Below are positions 42,523-54,100 of a stretch of 64,000 bases of DNA, piece after piece. The position numbers and the translations under genes were made by a program. The stretch is from the NCBI GenBank assembly GCA_033032865.1, contig JAWHQI010000028.1:7521001-7585000 (forward strand), given 5' to 3'. The notes under the pieces are model-generated. The model made no database searches and was not told the DNA's origin. It worked only from the letters and a program-made list of their open reading frames with translations. The number at the start of each line of letters is the position of its first letter. Positions within the stretch are counted from its first letter, which is position 1. The stretch is from Dactylorhiza incarnata (Eukaryota > Streptophyta > Magnoliopsida > Asparagales > Orchidaceae).

Positions 42523-42530
42523 TATAAATA
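42523..42530 (+). promoter_or_regulatory. TATA box of T2 aORF2
   Basis: TATAAATA in CCCCTATAAATACACCC lies about 100 bp upstream of the aORF2 ATG, on the strand opposite to the element and directly after the palindrome array. Confidence 0.65.
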
Positions 42531-42625
42531 CACCCCCTTCTACCTCTAGGTCCTCACCTTCCTCTCTCCCCTTGCCTTGCCTTCCTCCCATAGCCAGCTC
42601 TACCTCTTCCTTTCACTCCTGCAAG

Positions 42626-44513
42626 ATGGCATCCAACCGCCCACCTGTCAAGAGGAATGGCCGGGAGTAGAACGCGGCCAACTTTTCAGGGTGTTCTTTC
42701 CCTGTGGGAAAGGTATCCAAGGAGGACCTCTCGGCCTTCCGAAGTTCCTACCTCCTCGAGGGGTGGTCATGCAGACGCCCGTCAGAGGGTGAGACCATCA
42801 ACTCCTTTTACGATGATTGGCTTGCATTCCCCCTCCCTCACTTTGAGGCTGGGCTACGGCTGTCCTTGTGGCCTGAGGTGAAGGAGTTCCTGGACTACTT
42901 CGGCGTAGTCCCGGCTCAAGTCAACACGAATGCGATTTCGATGTTGACAGCTTACGCGTGCTACCTGCGGGAGGAGAGGGTGGTGTTCGACCTGAGCGTG
43001 TTCCGCAAGGTCTTCATCTTCCGAGCAACCGCCGATGGGGTTTGCTTCCTGACCGGCACACACGTGGACGCGCATGAGACCTCCAACAAGGTCCATCACT
43101 GGAACGACTCATTTGTGTTCGTTCGGGGTGACCTGGACGGCATCCCTTTTTCCCCCACACAGAGACCTGAGAAGGTCTGCAGACCCCCCTCGCTACGTGG
43201 GGAGGCTGCTGAGTTGCACGCTTCCTTAAGGGCGCGAGCTTCGAGGTTGAGCACCTCCGGAGGAACATTAATCGGCTCACCTACGTGGAGCCGGGGATAG
43301 GTACTTGGACCTCACCAACTCGTCTCCTTTATGGTTCATTTCTTCCTATGTTTGCTTAACCCGTCCTAACTTGTGCAGGTGAACGGTCCCTTCCTCGACA
43401 CCTCCCCTTTGCGGGGGGAAGTTCCTCCCTCGCCCATGGGCTCGTCGGGGAGGTCGCAGCTGCCTCTGCCTCGGCTCCGAAGGTGTCCGGGTCGAGGCAG
43501 AGGAAGGATAAGGAACAGGTGGGAGAGGAGGGTGTGCCCTCCTCCCCACCGAAGGGACCGAGGATGCGGCGAGGGAAAGTCATCTGCCGGAGGGACTCCG
43601 GGGCGCCGGCTATGGAGAGGGGGGAACCGAGTGACCCCAATGCGTTGGCCAACCACCCCAACTTTGAGATGGGGGGGGGGGGGGGGAAGGCCACAGACCT
43701 TCTCGGCGAGCCCGTCATCCATTGGGATGAAACAATGAACCGGGTCTCCTTCTCCTCCCAGCGACCTTCGTGGGTCGAGGGGGACGTCATCGACGACGCG
43801 ACACATAGCTTTATCTATGACATCTACGGTCGGCAGGACGCTGCATCCTACAAGGAGATGTCCATGCGTGACCTTGCGTATGCGAGCTCCCAGGCCCAGC
43901 TCCGTGCGACCGAGCTCTCCCACATGGCCACCCGCCGAGGTCTTAGTCTCTCGCACAGGTCGGTGCGGGCGGATGCGTCGAAGCTGGATGCAGAAGAGAA
44001 GGCCACTGACCTTGCGGCTCGCTTGGCCACTGCTGAGAGACTCCTGGAGGAGTCATCCGGAGGCTTGGTTCGTGCCCACCTTAATGAATTTTCCTTTTCT
44101 CTTTTTAATTCCCTATTATTCGTAGGTTCTAATTCATTTGCCTTGCCGGCCTGCAGGGACCCGGTGCCGCCGACTCACTCAGGAGACGATGCGAGGAGTC
44201 GGACCAGGAGGTGCAGGACCTGAGGGCTCAGCTTGCCGAAGCTCATAGGCAATTAAGGGAAGGGAGAGGAGAAGGAAGTGCACCTTCGAGGGCGGCGATG
44301 CCGGTCCCACCTCGACCTGCTGAAGTCGAGCGCGCTCGGGGGAGAATCATGGCGTCAACGGCCCGAGCCATGGTGAGTCGCCTCCATGACGTGGATGCTC
44401 TTCGAGATAGCTGGAGGGGGGTCTCAGCCAGCGACATCCTGCCTGAGTTCTTTCCTTCACCTGGGCGATCCGGCTCGCCCCCTAGCAGCGGCGGCTACTC
44501 TCCATGGTCGTGA
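42626..44513 (+). pseudogene. T2 aORF2: antisense gene resembling 'putative gypsy type transposon' proteins
   Basis: The gene starts at MASNRPPVKRNG (42626) and reads exons 42626-43300, 43379-44067 and 44157-44513. The introns of 78 and 89 bp have GT/AG ends and end in TTGTGCAG and CCTGCAG. Exon 1 contains the conserved region LRLSLWPEV, DYFGVVPAQ, ACYLREERVVFDLSVFRK and GIPFSPTQRPEK, which resembles the plant Transposase_28 family. Exon 2 has a basic linker, then VIHWDETMNRVSF and IYGRQDAASY, then a helical region. Exon 3 is coiled-coil-like (QEVQDLRAQLAEAHRQL). Lesions are a TAG at 42668 and a frameshift between 43200 and 43260; a G15 run at 43672 may add slippage. The T3 copy aligns along most of the length. 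The role is unknown; related antisense genes occur in Tat/Ogre/Grande-type elements. Confidence 0.7.
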
Positions 44514-44814
44514 GGGTGGCCTGTGACTTCTTCTTTTCTCCCGTTCCTCATGGGAGCTATGTACTTTTTGTGTTTGCTTTTCTCCTTCAAGCCTGCGTGT
44601 ACTAGTAAGAGTGAAGCAACAACTCATGTAACATATGTTATCAATGAATCAGTAGTCACTTAAACGAATTTCCTCAGCTTACTTTCTCCCTTTACTGCTT
44701 GAGGACTTGATACCTTACTTGAATCGATCACCGAGTGGTTGATTGGCCCGATGAGTCTCCCATCTGCCGACATGACTGAGTCTGGGGAGTGGCCTTTTTT
44801 AGTCTGGGATCCTA

Positions 44815-45650
44815 CCGATTGGAGGTGGAAGTACCCGCCTGCACCCTGAGTGCTTACCTTCACCCGGAGGCAGAGGAACTCAACGCCTTCCCAATCTGAC
44901 TGGAGGTGGAAGTACCCATCCACGTCTTAGGTGCTTAGCTCACTTGGAGGCAGAGGAACTCAACGCCTTCCCAGCCTGACTGGAGGTGGAAGTACCCATC
45001 CACGTTCTAGGTGCTTAGCTCACCTGGAGACAGAGGAACTCAACGCCTTCCCAATCTTATTGGAGGCGGAAGTACCCATCCATGTCCTAGGGGCTTAGCT
45101 TGCCTGGAGGCAGAGGAACTCAACGCCTTCCCAGCCTGACTGGAGGTGGAAGTACCCATCCGCGTCCTTGATGCTTAGCGCACCTGGAGGTAGAGGAACT
45201 CAACGCCTTCCCAGTCCCCTTACCGATTGGAGGTGGAAGTACCCATCCGCGTCCTGGGTGCTTACCTTCACCCGGAGGCAGAAGAACTCAACGCCTTCCC
45301 AATCTGACTGGAGGTGGAAGTACCCATCCACGTCCTTGGTGCTTAGCGCACCTGGAGGTGGAGGAACTCAACGCCTTCCCAGTCCCCTTACCGATTGGAG
45401 GTGGAAGTACCCATCCCCGTCCTGGGTGCTTACCTTCACCCGGAGGCAGAGGAACTCAACGCCTTCCCAATCTGACTGGAGGTGGAAGTACCCATCCACG
45501 TCCTTGGTGCTTAGCGCACCTGGAGGTGGAGGAACTCAACGCCTTCCCAGTCCCCTTACCGATTGGAGGTGGAAGTACCCATCCACGTCCTAGGTGCTTA
45601 CCTTCACCCGGAGGCAGAGGAACTCAACGCCTTCCCAATCCAATTACCAA
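44815..45650 (-). repeat. 80-85-bp tandem array in T2 3' untranslated region
   Basis: About ten units each contain GGAGGTGGAAGTACCCATCC and GAGGAACTCAACGCCTTCCC. Two unit types alternate in the last part: one with CTGACTGGAGG and GCTTAGC, the other with TTACCGATTGGAGG and CTTACCTTCACC. This gives a dimeric period of about 168 bp. It lies between gag-protease and the antisense genes. Frames across it are not genes. Confidence 0.9.
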
Positions 45651-45796
45651 GCAGCGAGTTGTCCCGATGCGTCCCTCATCTACCGGCATGACTTAGCCCG
45701 GCGGAGGGTCTCTAGCCAGGGATTTTGAACCTGGATATCTTTCCAGAACCCCTTTCTCATTCATAGTTTTTACCTATTACAACTTGCCTACGCTAC

Positions 45797-45950
45797 GCCC
45801 TCTTGGGCATCCTGTTACACCTCGCCCTTTTCTGGGCCCCTCTTTACATCTCGCCCCCATCCGGGCACTTCACTAAACTTCGCCCATATTTGGGCACGCC
45901 GTTACACCTCGCCCCTCCCTGGGCACTTCCTTACACCCCGCCCATTCCGG
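45797..45950 (-). repeat. Roughly 30-bp minisatellite just after T2 gag-protease
   Basis: About five units of TACACCTCGCCC...GGGCAC separate the end of the gag-protease frame from the larger array. In T3 the pol region would lie at this place. Confidence 0.75.
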
Positions 45951-45952
45951 GT

Positions 45953-48028
45953 TCACTCGGCTGCCTGCTCCTTGGTCATCTCTGCCATCGCTTCTTCCAC
46001 TTCCTCAGCTGCTTGCATCCATCCAACCGTGTTGACCGCAGTAACATAACACTGGCGCGCCTCCCGGGGATCCCCTCTGACTCTCCCCTGGAGCTCTCCG
46101 GAGTTGTACTTCAAGCACTGATGGTAGGAGGAAGGCACGCACTTGTACGCGCTGATGAGGGGACGCCCAGAGATGGCGTTGTAACTGCTCGGCGCATCCA
46201 CGATGACGAACCGACAGTTCTTTGAAGTTCCCCCCAGGGTGACGAGGAGTTCGACTCCTCCTTCCACCTCCTTCCTCTCCCCGGAGAATCCGAAGAGTGG
46301 TCCATCCGACGCCAGCACTCGCCTTGCTTCCACCTTCATCCCTTCAAAGGCCTTTTTGAACACCACATTCACCGAGCTCCCGTTGTCGACTAGGATTCGG
46401 GAGACGGTGAAGTTCTCGATTGCCGCCTTGATGACCAGCGCGTCGCAGAAGGGGTCCTCATGGGCCGGCAGGTCTTGGGTTGAGAAGGTAATCTTCTCGC
46501 TTGAAGGTGGGGATCGGGAGGTCGAAGCGATGCTCCGACGGTATATGGCGTGGAGGCTCCCCTGCCGGGTGGCCTCTTTGCCTGCTCCCCCGTGGATGAC
46601 CCCGATCCCTCCCAGGGCCCCTACATCGACCCTCTCTTCACACGGATCATCCTCTTCCTTGTTCTTCCCCTTCTCCCCTGCCCGCGGTCCTTCCAGACAC
46701 AACTGCTTCCCCCCTGCTGGGGCTCTTCCTCCTTCCCTCATCTCGAGGAACTCTGGGCAAGCCGCGGTCGCGTGACCTTCTTGCTGATGGAAGTCACAGT
46801 ATAGCAGCGCCAACTCGCCCCCCCGTTTCTCCCAACGCTCCCTCTTCCTTCCACCTTTCTTCCGGCCGATGGCCATGGCTTGCAGGGGCTGGACTTGCAG
46901 CGGCCCCGAGTTCTGTTGCCACCCTGCCGGGTGGAACCGCCCGTGCCTCCCCTGATAACCCCCTCCTCCTTGGAAGTGGCCCCTTCCTTGGCCCTGAGGG
47001 GGACCAACCTGTGACCTCCAAGCTGGTCGGGCGGCTGTCGGTTGCGACTTCCAGCCTTGCTCCTGCCCAACGGGAGGTCCCTGTTGTCCCTGACTCCTCA
47101 CTTCCTCCTTCTCTCTTCCTCCACGCTCTCTCCTTTCCCCCTCTGCTACCTCGGCTAACCTAGCCACGAACTCTTGATTGGTAGCCTCACACTCGGTCTC
47201 ACGATCAACACACTTCATCAGCTCTTCGAAAGACAGGCGAGGATCCCGAGTCAGACTCATCCGAAACAGCCCAGGCTGCAGCCCAAGGGTGAAGGCTAGC
47301 TGCAGGGTGTGCCCGGGCACTTCGACGACAAGAAGGACCTCCGCCTAGAACCTATCCATGTAGCTAGCCAGCGTCTCCCCTGGCTTTTGCCTGACTGCGA
47401 ACAAGGCCTCCATGCTCTTCCTCCTCTTCTTCGAGGTAGAGAACCTTAACAAGAAACTTCGACGCAGATCCTCGAAGCAGTAGATGGTTCCCGCCGGAAG
47501 CGAGTGGAACCAATCCCTCGCCTTTCCCTGGAACGTGACGGCGAAAAGCCTGCACATGAAGGCGTCCGACATTTGCCTGATCGTGGTCATGTCCTCGAAC
47601 CACTGAAGATGCTGGAGAGGATCGCTATCCCCCTCGTAGTAGGACATGGCAGGATCGCGAAACCCATCCGGAACGGGGGCTGACATGACCAGCTCGCAGA
47701 AAGGGCTTCTCCATTCTTCTTGGTTGGGGGGAGGCGCTCCCATCACTTCCCCGCCGGGGCAGCTGGTCCGGGGCGAACTGTTGAAGAGTACTCGCGCCTG
47801 GAGGCTCAAGCCCTCCTCCGAGGCTGGCCCCTTCTCTTGCTGACTGCTTCTCACTTCCACTAGGGGGAGTGAGGGGATCCTAGGTGCAGGTGGTGTTGAG
47901 CACTCGCCGCGAGCGGAGGATGCGGCCTGCATGAACTCCAGGATCCTCTTGCTGAATTCGTCGAAGTCGCTCTTCTTCACATACTCGCAAGGTGGAGGCG
48001 GGTCTCCCAACTCTTCGCTTCCAGCCAT
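45953..48028 (-). pseudogene. T2 Gag-protease with one amber stop
   Basis: The frame starts at MAGSEEL (48028) and ends at 45953, 691 residues, broken only by TAG at 47345-47347, where T1 has Gln (DRFQEE). The Gag domain has LQWFEDM, CRLFAVTF, KARDWFHSLP and RFSTSKKRRK. The zinc knuckle CDFHQQEGHATAAC is of the form CX2HX4HX4C. The protease has DNGSS and ISGRPL. It aligns with the T1 protein throughout and has nothing after the protease. Readthrough is not expected at this site because the stop interrupts Gag itself. Confidence 0.88.
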
Positions 48029-48062
48029 GAGACTTGGCTCAGAGTTTTCCGAACTAGTCGCT

Positions 48063-48080
48063 TCCACGCTCACCGCACCA
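48063..48080 (-). promoter_or_regulatory. T2 candidate primer binding site
   Basis: On the minus strand TGGTGCGGTGAGCGTGGA follows the 5' LTR after three bases and is identical to the T1 site. Confidence 0.6.
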
Positions 48081-48083
48081 GAA

Positions 48084-48532
48084 TGTTGAAACCAGTTTCC
48101 CAGTTTCAGCGTTCGAAAGGGGGTTGCGACTAACTCTTACTTGACCTAAGCCTTGACTCTTGACCGGTCACTAAGAACTAAGAGACTCGGACTTGATAAT
48201 AACTGGAGTCTAGGAACAGACCCCTTAAGCTTCAGCGTGGAGGTCCCACCGCACACCCAGAAGCCCACTCGAAACTTCCCCTCTCAAGCCAATGCTGTGC
48301 CTGGGCACCTTGGAGGGCACTAAGAACCACCTCACTGTCAGCTGAAGGATGACAAGGGAGGGGGGGGGGGTGCTTGCTCACAAGACACACGCAAGGGGGG
48401 GGGGGGTGGTAGTGACCAGCCCTTCCCAAGGTGCCCATGGGGGTCTATTTATAGACTTTCCCAAAAATGGACTGCGGATAGCCAAGATCCTGCTATCCGC
48501 AGTCCAACCATGACCACGAACGATCAACGCAT

Positions 48533-48564
<32 letters not shown>

Positions 48565-49022
48565 GAGTGGGACTCGAGATGCCCACTTCCCCCCACACGG
48601 AAGGCCATACCGGCCTCCCCCCAATGTGCCGGGCGAGTGGGAGAATTCCTCCCACTCGCCCAAAGGGGGTGGCGAGTGGGAGGGCCCCCTCCCACTCGCC
48701 CCCAAGGTGGCCGGCGAGTGGGAGAATTCCTCCCACTCGCCCGGGTGAGTGGGAGAGATCCTCCCACTCCCACTACAAAGGGCCGGTGAGTGGGAGGGTC
48801 CCTCCCACTCACCCAAAGGTGATTGGCGAGTGGGAGGCTCCTCCCACTCGCCCGAAGGGAGTCGGGGGAGCGGGTGCTCCCCCCGCTTCCCCCGCGGCCT
48901 CTCTTTGCCTTGATCGGTCTCGACAGCTTATGCGTGGTTGTTTTGCCCGTCTCGACCACCTTTACTGTCTTGGTCTCATCCGGGTCGGGTCACACCGACT
49001 CGGGAAATATGAGGGTTGTACA
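48084..49022 (-). repeat. T2 5' LTR
   Basis: The LTR is 939 bp, with the same ends and palindrome array (48634-48865) as the 3' LTR, and a TATA box at 48446-48453 (minus strand). A long G run lies at about 48535-48563. It is followed on the right by ACTGA. Confidence 0.92.
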
Positions 49023-49027
49023 ACTGA

Positions 49028-49560
49028 GTATTTTGATTAGGAGACTCTTAGAACCAGTTCTGAATTCTTTGAAGAGGGATTCTTAAAACTCTTTTACAAT
49101 ATAATTGAATGAACCAGAATAAGAACAAGAATAAGAGTAAGAAGTTATCAGAAGAATTATAAGAGGAGAATTCTTCTTATCAAGATCCTCTTTCAGCATC
49201 ACTGAGGATCTTTGTGCACTAAGTGGATGATCTCTCTTTAGATCTGATGAATCCTTGATAAGCAGAAGGTCAAGAATTGTTCTTCTTCACTGATGTAGTT
49301 CAAATGATCTTGTTCTTGATTATCTCCTTTCAGAGAAATGATGAAGATGAATTTCTGCAGATTGAGATATCTGCAGTCCAGAATTCTGTTGGGTAGAATC
49401 ATAGGGAGAGAGAGGTGGAGAAAAAGACTTAATCCCCCTTTTGGAATTTTGTATCTATATAATCTTCTGTCGATTCAATTGAATTAGAATTGAATCACTT
49501 TCCCTTCTGATCGATTCTCCAATTGGAATGTAGAAGGAGAATTATATCATTTTTTCTATC
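49028..49560. other. Host repeat sequence between T2 and T3
   Basis: The segment continues the 33-bp repeat region and then becomes AT-rich without genes. A TATATAA occurs at about 49453. It is the same host DNA that T2 and T3 entered. An ATTGG at 49522-49526 matches the five bases after the T3 3' LTR. Confidence 0.5.
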
Positions 49561-49563
49561 TGT

Positions 49564-51056
49564 GTTCAGCAGCTGCAATGGTTCGAAGATATGGTCTCCA
49601 TCAGGCCCATGTCGGACGCTTTCAAGTGCCGACTCTTCGCCACCACCCTGAAGGAGAAGGCAAGGGACTGGTTCCACCAGTTGCCCGCAGGATCGATTTA
49701 TGCCTTCAAAGATCTGCGTCGCGGCTTCCTGTTGCGCTTCTCAACTTCGAAGAAGAGGAAGAAGGACCCCGAGGCGCTCTTCAACATCAAGCAGAGGCCG
49801 GGGGAGTCGTTGGCCCGCTACGTGGACCGGTTTCAGGAGGAGGTTCTTCTTCTCCAGGAGGTGCCCGGGTTCACCCTCCAGCTTGCCTTTATAGTAGGTT
49901 TGCGGTAGGGTTTCTTCAAGATGAGCCTGAAGAGGAGGGCCCCCCTATCCTTCGAGGAGCTGATGGAGCGGGCGGCAGAAGATATAGAAGGGGAGGCAGC
50001 TAATCCCGAGTTCACGAAAAGGCTGGCAAGGCTGAGCGAGCCGGAGGTCAGACAGCCGGTGGCAAGGAGAAGGGAAGAAGTGAGGGCCCCGGAGTTGGGG
50101 TGGAGGCAGCAAGGAGGGGGGATGCAGGGCCCAGGAAGGGGCTTCCACCAGGGAGGGGGGAACTTCCAAGGAGGACAAGGAAGACCCCATCAACTAGGGT
50201 GGAGGCAGGGCCCGAGACCACCTCCTTCCCTGCCTTAGCAGGCGATGGCGGTCAGACGAGGAAGGGCAGGAAGAGGAAGAGGAGCGGGAGCCGGAGGAGC
50301 CGGGCCCAGGAGGAGGAACAGGGGGGCGGAGGCCGAGGGAAGTGGGTGGCGTTGCCCTATTGTGACTTCCACCAGAAGGAAGGTCACGCGACGGCCACCT
50401 GCCCAGAGTTCTTGGAGATGTGGGGGGCCAGGGTGCCGGCGCAACGGGAGCAGCGACCGGTGAGGATTGAGGAGGTCCTGCCTCAGGAGGAGGAAGAAAG
50501 GTGTGAAGACAGAGTTGACGTGGGAACCCGAAGAGGGATCGGAGTGATCCACGGGGGAGTGGGGATCGAGGCGACCCGGAAGGCGAGCCTCCATTCCATA
50601 TATCGTCGGAGCGTGGCCTCGACATCCCAAGCCCCACCCCCAGCAAAAAAGATCACGTTTTCTCAGAAGGATATGCCGGGCCATGAGGACCCGTTCTGCG
50701 ATGCGCTGGTTATCCAGACGGCCATCGAGAACTTCACCGTCTCTCGGATCCTCGTGGATAACGGGTGCTCGGTCAACGTCATCTTCAAAAAGGCGTTTGA
50801 CGAGATGAAGGTGGAGGCTAGAAGGGTGTTGGCCTCGGACGGCCCGTTGTTTGGATTCTCGGGGGAAAGGAAGGAGGTAGAGGGAGGAGTGGGGCTCCAC
50901 GTCGTCTTGGGAGGGCAGTCTCGGAACTGCCGCTTCGTCATCGTGGATGCCCCCAGCAGCTACAGTGCCATCTTCGGACGGCCCCTCATCAGCGCATTCC
51001 GCTGCGTCCCCTCCACTTTTCATCAATGCCTCAAGTTCAACGCAGGGGGAGTCTAG
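49564..51056 (+). pseudogene. T3 gag-protease, truncated and broken
   Basis: The fragment starts at QLQWFEDM within the Gag domain. It includes CRLFATTLKEKARDWFHQLP, a zinc knuckle CDFHQKEGHATATC and a protease with DNGCS in place of DNGSS. Stops lie at 49906 (TAG), 50236 (TAG, with a frame change) and 51054 (TAG where T1 and T2 have Gln). The sequence otherwise aligns with T1 and T2. Confidence 0.85.
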
Positions 51057-51188
51057 GTCCGGGTGAGGGGACACCTAAGGTGGCAAGACAGTGCTATGTG
51101 ACTGTCGTGATCACCATCACCTGGATGGCGGAAGCTGAGGAGTGTGATTATGGAGATGGGGGAGCCAGCAGTGTCGGAAGAGACATGA

Positions 51189-54100
51189 GTGGAAGGAAAG
51201 AAAGAGGGGGAAGGAGAAGAAGGTGAGGTCCAGGAGGAAAGGGCAGAGGAGCTGATGGAGGTTCGGGAAATAGGAGGGGAGGTGGAAGAAGTTGAGGCGC
51301 CAGCTTGCGGGGAGAAGAAAGAAGATGGTTGGGGAGAGCAGTCCCGGCTGGAGGCCGTGGAGGAGGTAGTGGAGCTGGAGGTCGTCTCCCGGGCAGGGGA
51401 GATTGAAAAGGTGAAGATCAGCGGGGAGCTCAACCCCGAGGATCGGAGGAGGATCCTAGCTTGTGTCCAAAAGAACGTGGACGTCTTTGCTTGGAGTGCT
51501 ACGGAGATGCCCGGGATCGATGCGGATATGGCCTGTCACCGCCTCAACCTCGACCCCGACACTCACCCTATTCGCCAGAAGAAGAGGTGCATCGCGAACA
51601 AGCTGGAGGAGACCATCCGAGAGGAGGTGGGTAAGCTCCTCAAAGCAGGTTTTGTATCCGAGATCCAGTATCCGGACTGGGTCTCCAATGTAGCGATGGT
51701 AAAGAAAGGTGATGGTAGGTGGAGAATGTGTGTGGATTTTTTCCTATTAAATAAATCATGCCCTAAGGATTGTTACCCCCTGCCTCGAATCGACGCGCTG
51801 GTTGACTCAGCCGTTGGTTTTTCGCTAATGAGTTTTTTAGATACTTTCTCAGGTTACCACCAGATCCGCATGCACCCTCCCGAAGTCAGTGATGTCTCCT
51901 TCATCACAGGGGACGACTACTACTGTTGCAAAATGATGCCCTTCGGGCTAAAGAATGCAGGGGCGACTTACCAGCGAATGAGGGACAGGGTGTTCTGGGA
52001 GCAGAAGGGGAGGGACTTGGAGGTTTATGTCGACGACTTCATGATCAAGAGTCGAGACCCCAAGTCCCACCTTCGGGACCTCGAAGAGACTTTTCGGACC
52101 TTGCGAAAGTTCAAGATGAAACTCAACCCCCAGAAGTGTGTCTTCGGGGCCAGCCGAGGAAAGTTCCTTGACCACTTGCTCATCCCAGCCGGGTTGGAAC
52201 CTAACCCCGACAAAGTAAGGGCAATCTTGGAGCTAGGATCACCAAGGAACGCGAAGGAGGTCCAGCGTCTCATCTGGAAGCTGGCTGGGCTGAGCAGGTT
52301 TCTCTCTAGGGCAGGGAAGAAGTGTGCATCGTTCTTCAAAGTGCTAAGAGGAAATCAAAAATTCGAGTCGACCCCGGAGTGTGAGGGGGCTTTCCAAGCA
52401 TTGAAGAGGCAGCTAACCCAGACTCCATTGCTCCAGGGGCCAAGGCAGGGAGAGGACCTATCCTTGTATTTGGGGGTAGGGTCCGAGGCGGTAAGTTTCG
52501 TGCTAGTCCGGGAAGAAGAGAGGAGGCAACTCCCCATCTACTATGTCAGCCGAGTTTTGAGGAAGGCCGAGCTTAGGTATCCCATTTTAGAAAAGCTGGC
52601 CTTCACTCTCGTGGTGTCAGCCCGGAAGCTCCAACCCTACTTCCAGGCTCACTCCATCAAGGTGGTAACCGACCACCCCCTTCGCAACATCATGGAGGGA
52701 GTATAACACTCGAGAAGGTTAGCTATGTGGTCGGTGGAGCTAAGCGAATTCGATATCTCCTTTGTGCCCCGACTTTCGATAGGCACAAGCAGTGACAGAC
52801 TTCTTGGCCGATTATGTGATCGAGGTGGAAGAAACCGAGCCACCCCGTCCGGCAGCCTGGAAGATGTTGGTTGATGGGGCATCGGGAAAGCATTCCTTCG
52901 GAGGGGGAGTCGTCCTAGTGAGCCCCCAGGGGACAAGGATAGAGCAAGCCATCAACATCCACTTCTCTATCACCAACAACCATGCCGAGTACGAGGCGGT
53001 AATAGCGGGCCTGCGACTGACCTGGGAGTTGGGTGTGCAAGATGTGGAGGTCTCGACGGACTCCATGGTAGTGGCATGACGGATCAAGAGGGAGTTTGAG
53101 GCAAAGGAGCCCACTCTCCAGCGATATTTGGAGAAGGTCAAGGGGATCATCGGGCAATTCCACACCTTCTTCATTCAGCATGTGCCAAGGGAGGAGAGCA
53201 TCCTAGCCGACCTCTTGGTCAAGTTCGGTCCCCGGGCAGGAGGGACGGTGTCGGAACTCTTCCGGCCCTCCATCGAGGAGGGGGAATTAATGGAGGTAGA
53301 TCGGCGAGCGTCTTGGATGGATCCTATCATCACCTTCCTAACATCAGGAAAGTTCCTAGAAGGGGATGCGGACAAGCGATGACTCAGGTATAAATCGGCG
53401 TACTATTCCTTACATCCAGGTGAACTGTACCGAAAGACCTTCTAGGGACTCCTAGCTCGCTGCGTCTCGGAGGAGGAGGTTCCAAGGGTCCTGGAGGAGA
53501 TTCACTCGGGGGAGTGCGGCAGCCACTCGGGGAGCAGAACCTTGGAAGGAAGAGTGTTGAGGCAAGGCTACTTCTGGCCTACCCTCAGCAAGGATGCGGC
53601 GGAATTTGCCAAGAAATGCTCCAAGTGCCAGTTGTACGCTCCCCTCCAGCTCCTACCAGCTCAGAGGCTCCGGACTATCATGGCTCCGTGGCCTTTCGCA
53701 ATATAGGGATTGGATCTGGTGTGTCCCTTCCCCCAGGCAAGTGGTCAAAGAAAGTTCCTGTTGGTAATGATCGATTACTTCTCCAAGTGGCTGGAGGTGA
53801 AAGCGCTGGTCAAGGTAACCTCTCAGGTGGTAAGAAATTTCATATGGGGGGAAATAATTTGCAGGCATGGGCTTCCGCTAGCCGTAGTCACGGACAATGG
53901 GCCGCAGTTTGCCAGCGACGAGTTCGTCAGCTTCTGCACCCAGCTCGACATGGATCTTTGGTTCGCGTCGGTCCACCACCCAAGGAGCAATGGGCAAGTG
54001 GAGGCGGCAAACAAAATAATCGTGAATTTGCTAAAGAAGAAGGTCGAGAACATCAGAGGCAACTGGGTAGAGCAGCTACCCTCGGTCCTCTGGGCCTTGA

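Larger units (their letters stand above)
39985..49022 (-). mobile_element. T2: Tat-like element with gag-protease and two antisense genes, no pol
   Basis: T2 is oriented on the minus strand and bounded by an exact ACTGA duplication (39980-39984 and 49023-49027). In its own direction it has a 5' LTR, primer site, gag-protease (one premature stop), a 30-bp minisatellite, an 80-85-bp tandem array, two spliced genes on the opposite strand, polypurine tract and 3' LTR. No reverse transcriptase, RNase H or integrase is present. LTR ends, Gag and antisense genes show that it is a relative of T3 that has lost pol but kept the antisense module. Confidence 0.92.

Noticed and set aside
43356..43956. 144-196-residue minus-strand frames inside T2
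   Set aside because: Shadows of the aORF2 exon on the other strand; no conserved motif and no counterpart in T3.
45168..45696. Plus-strand frames of 112-141 residues
   Set aside because: Repetitive translation of the T2 tandem array.
48510..49040. Plus-strand 176-residue frame in the T2 LTR
   Set aside because: Follows the palindrome array (repeated PTRP and SGRIP words); same frames occur in the other LTR and are compositional.
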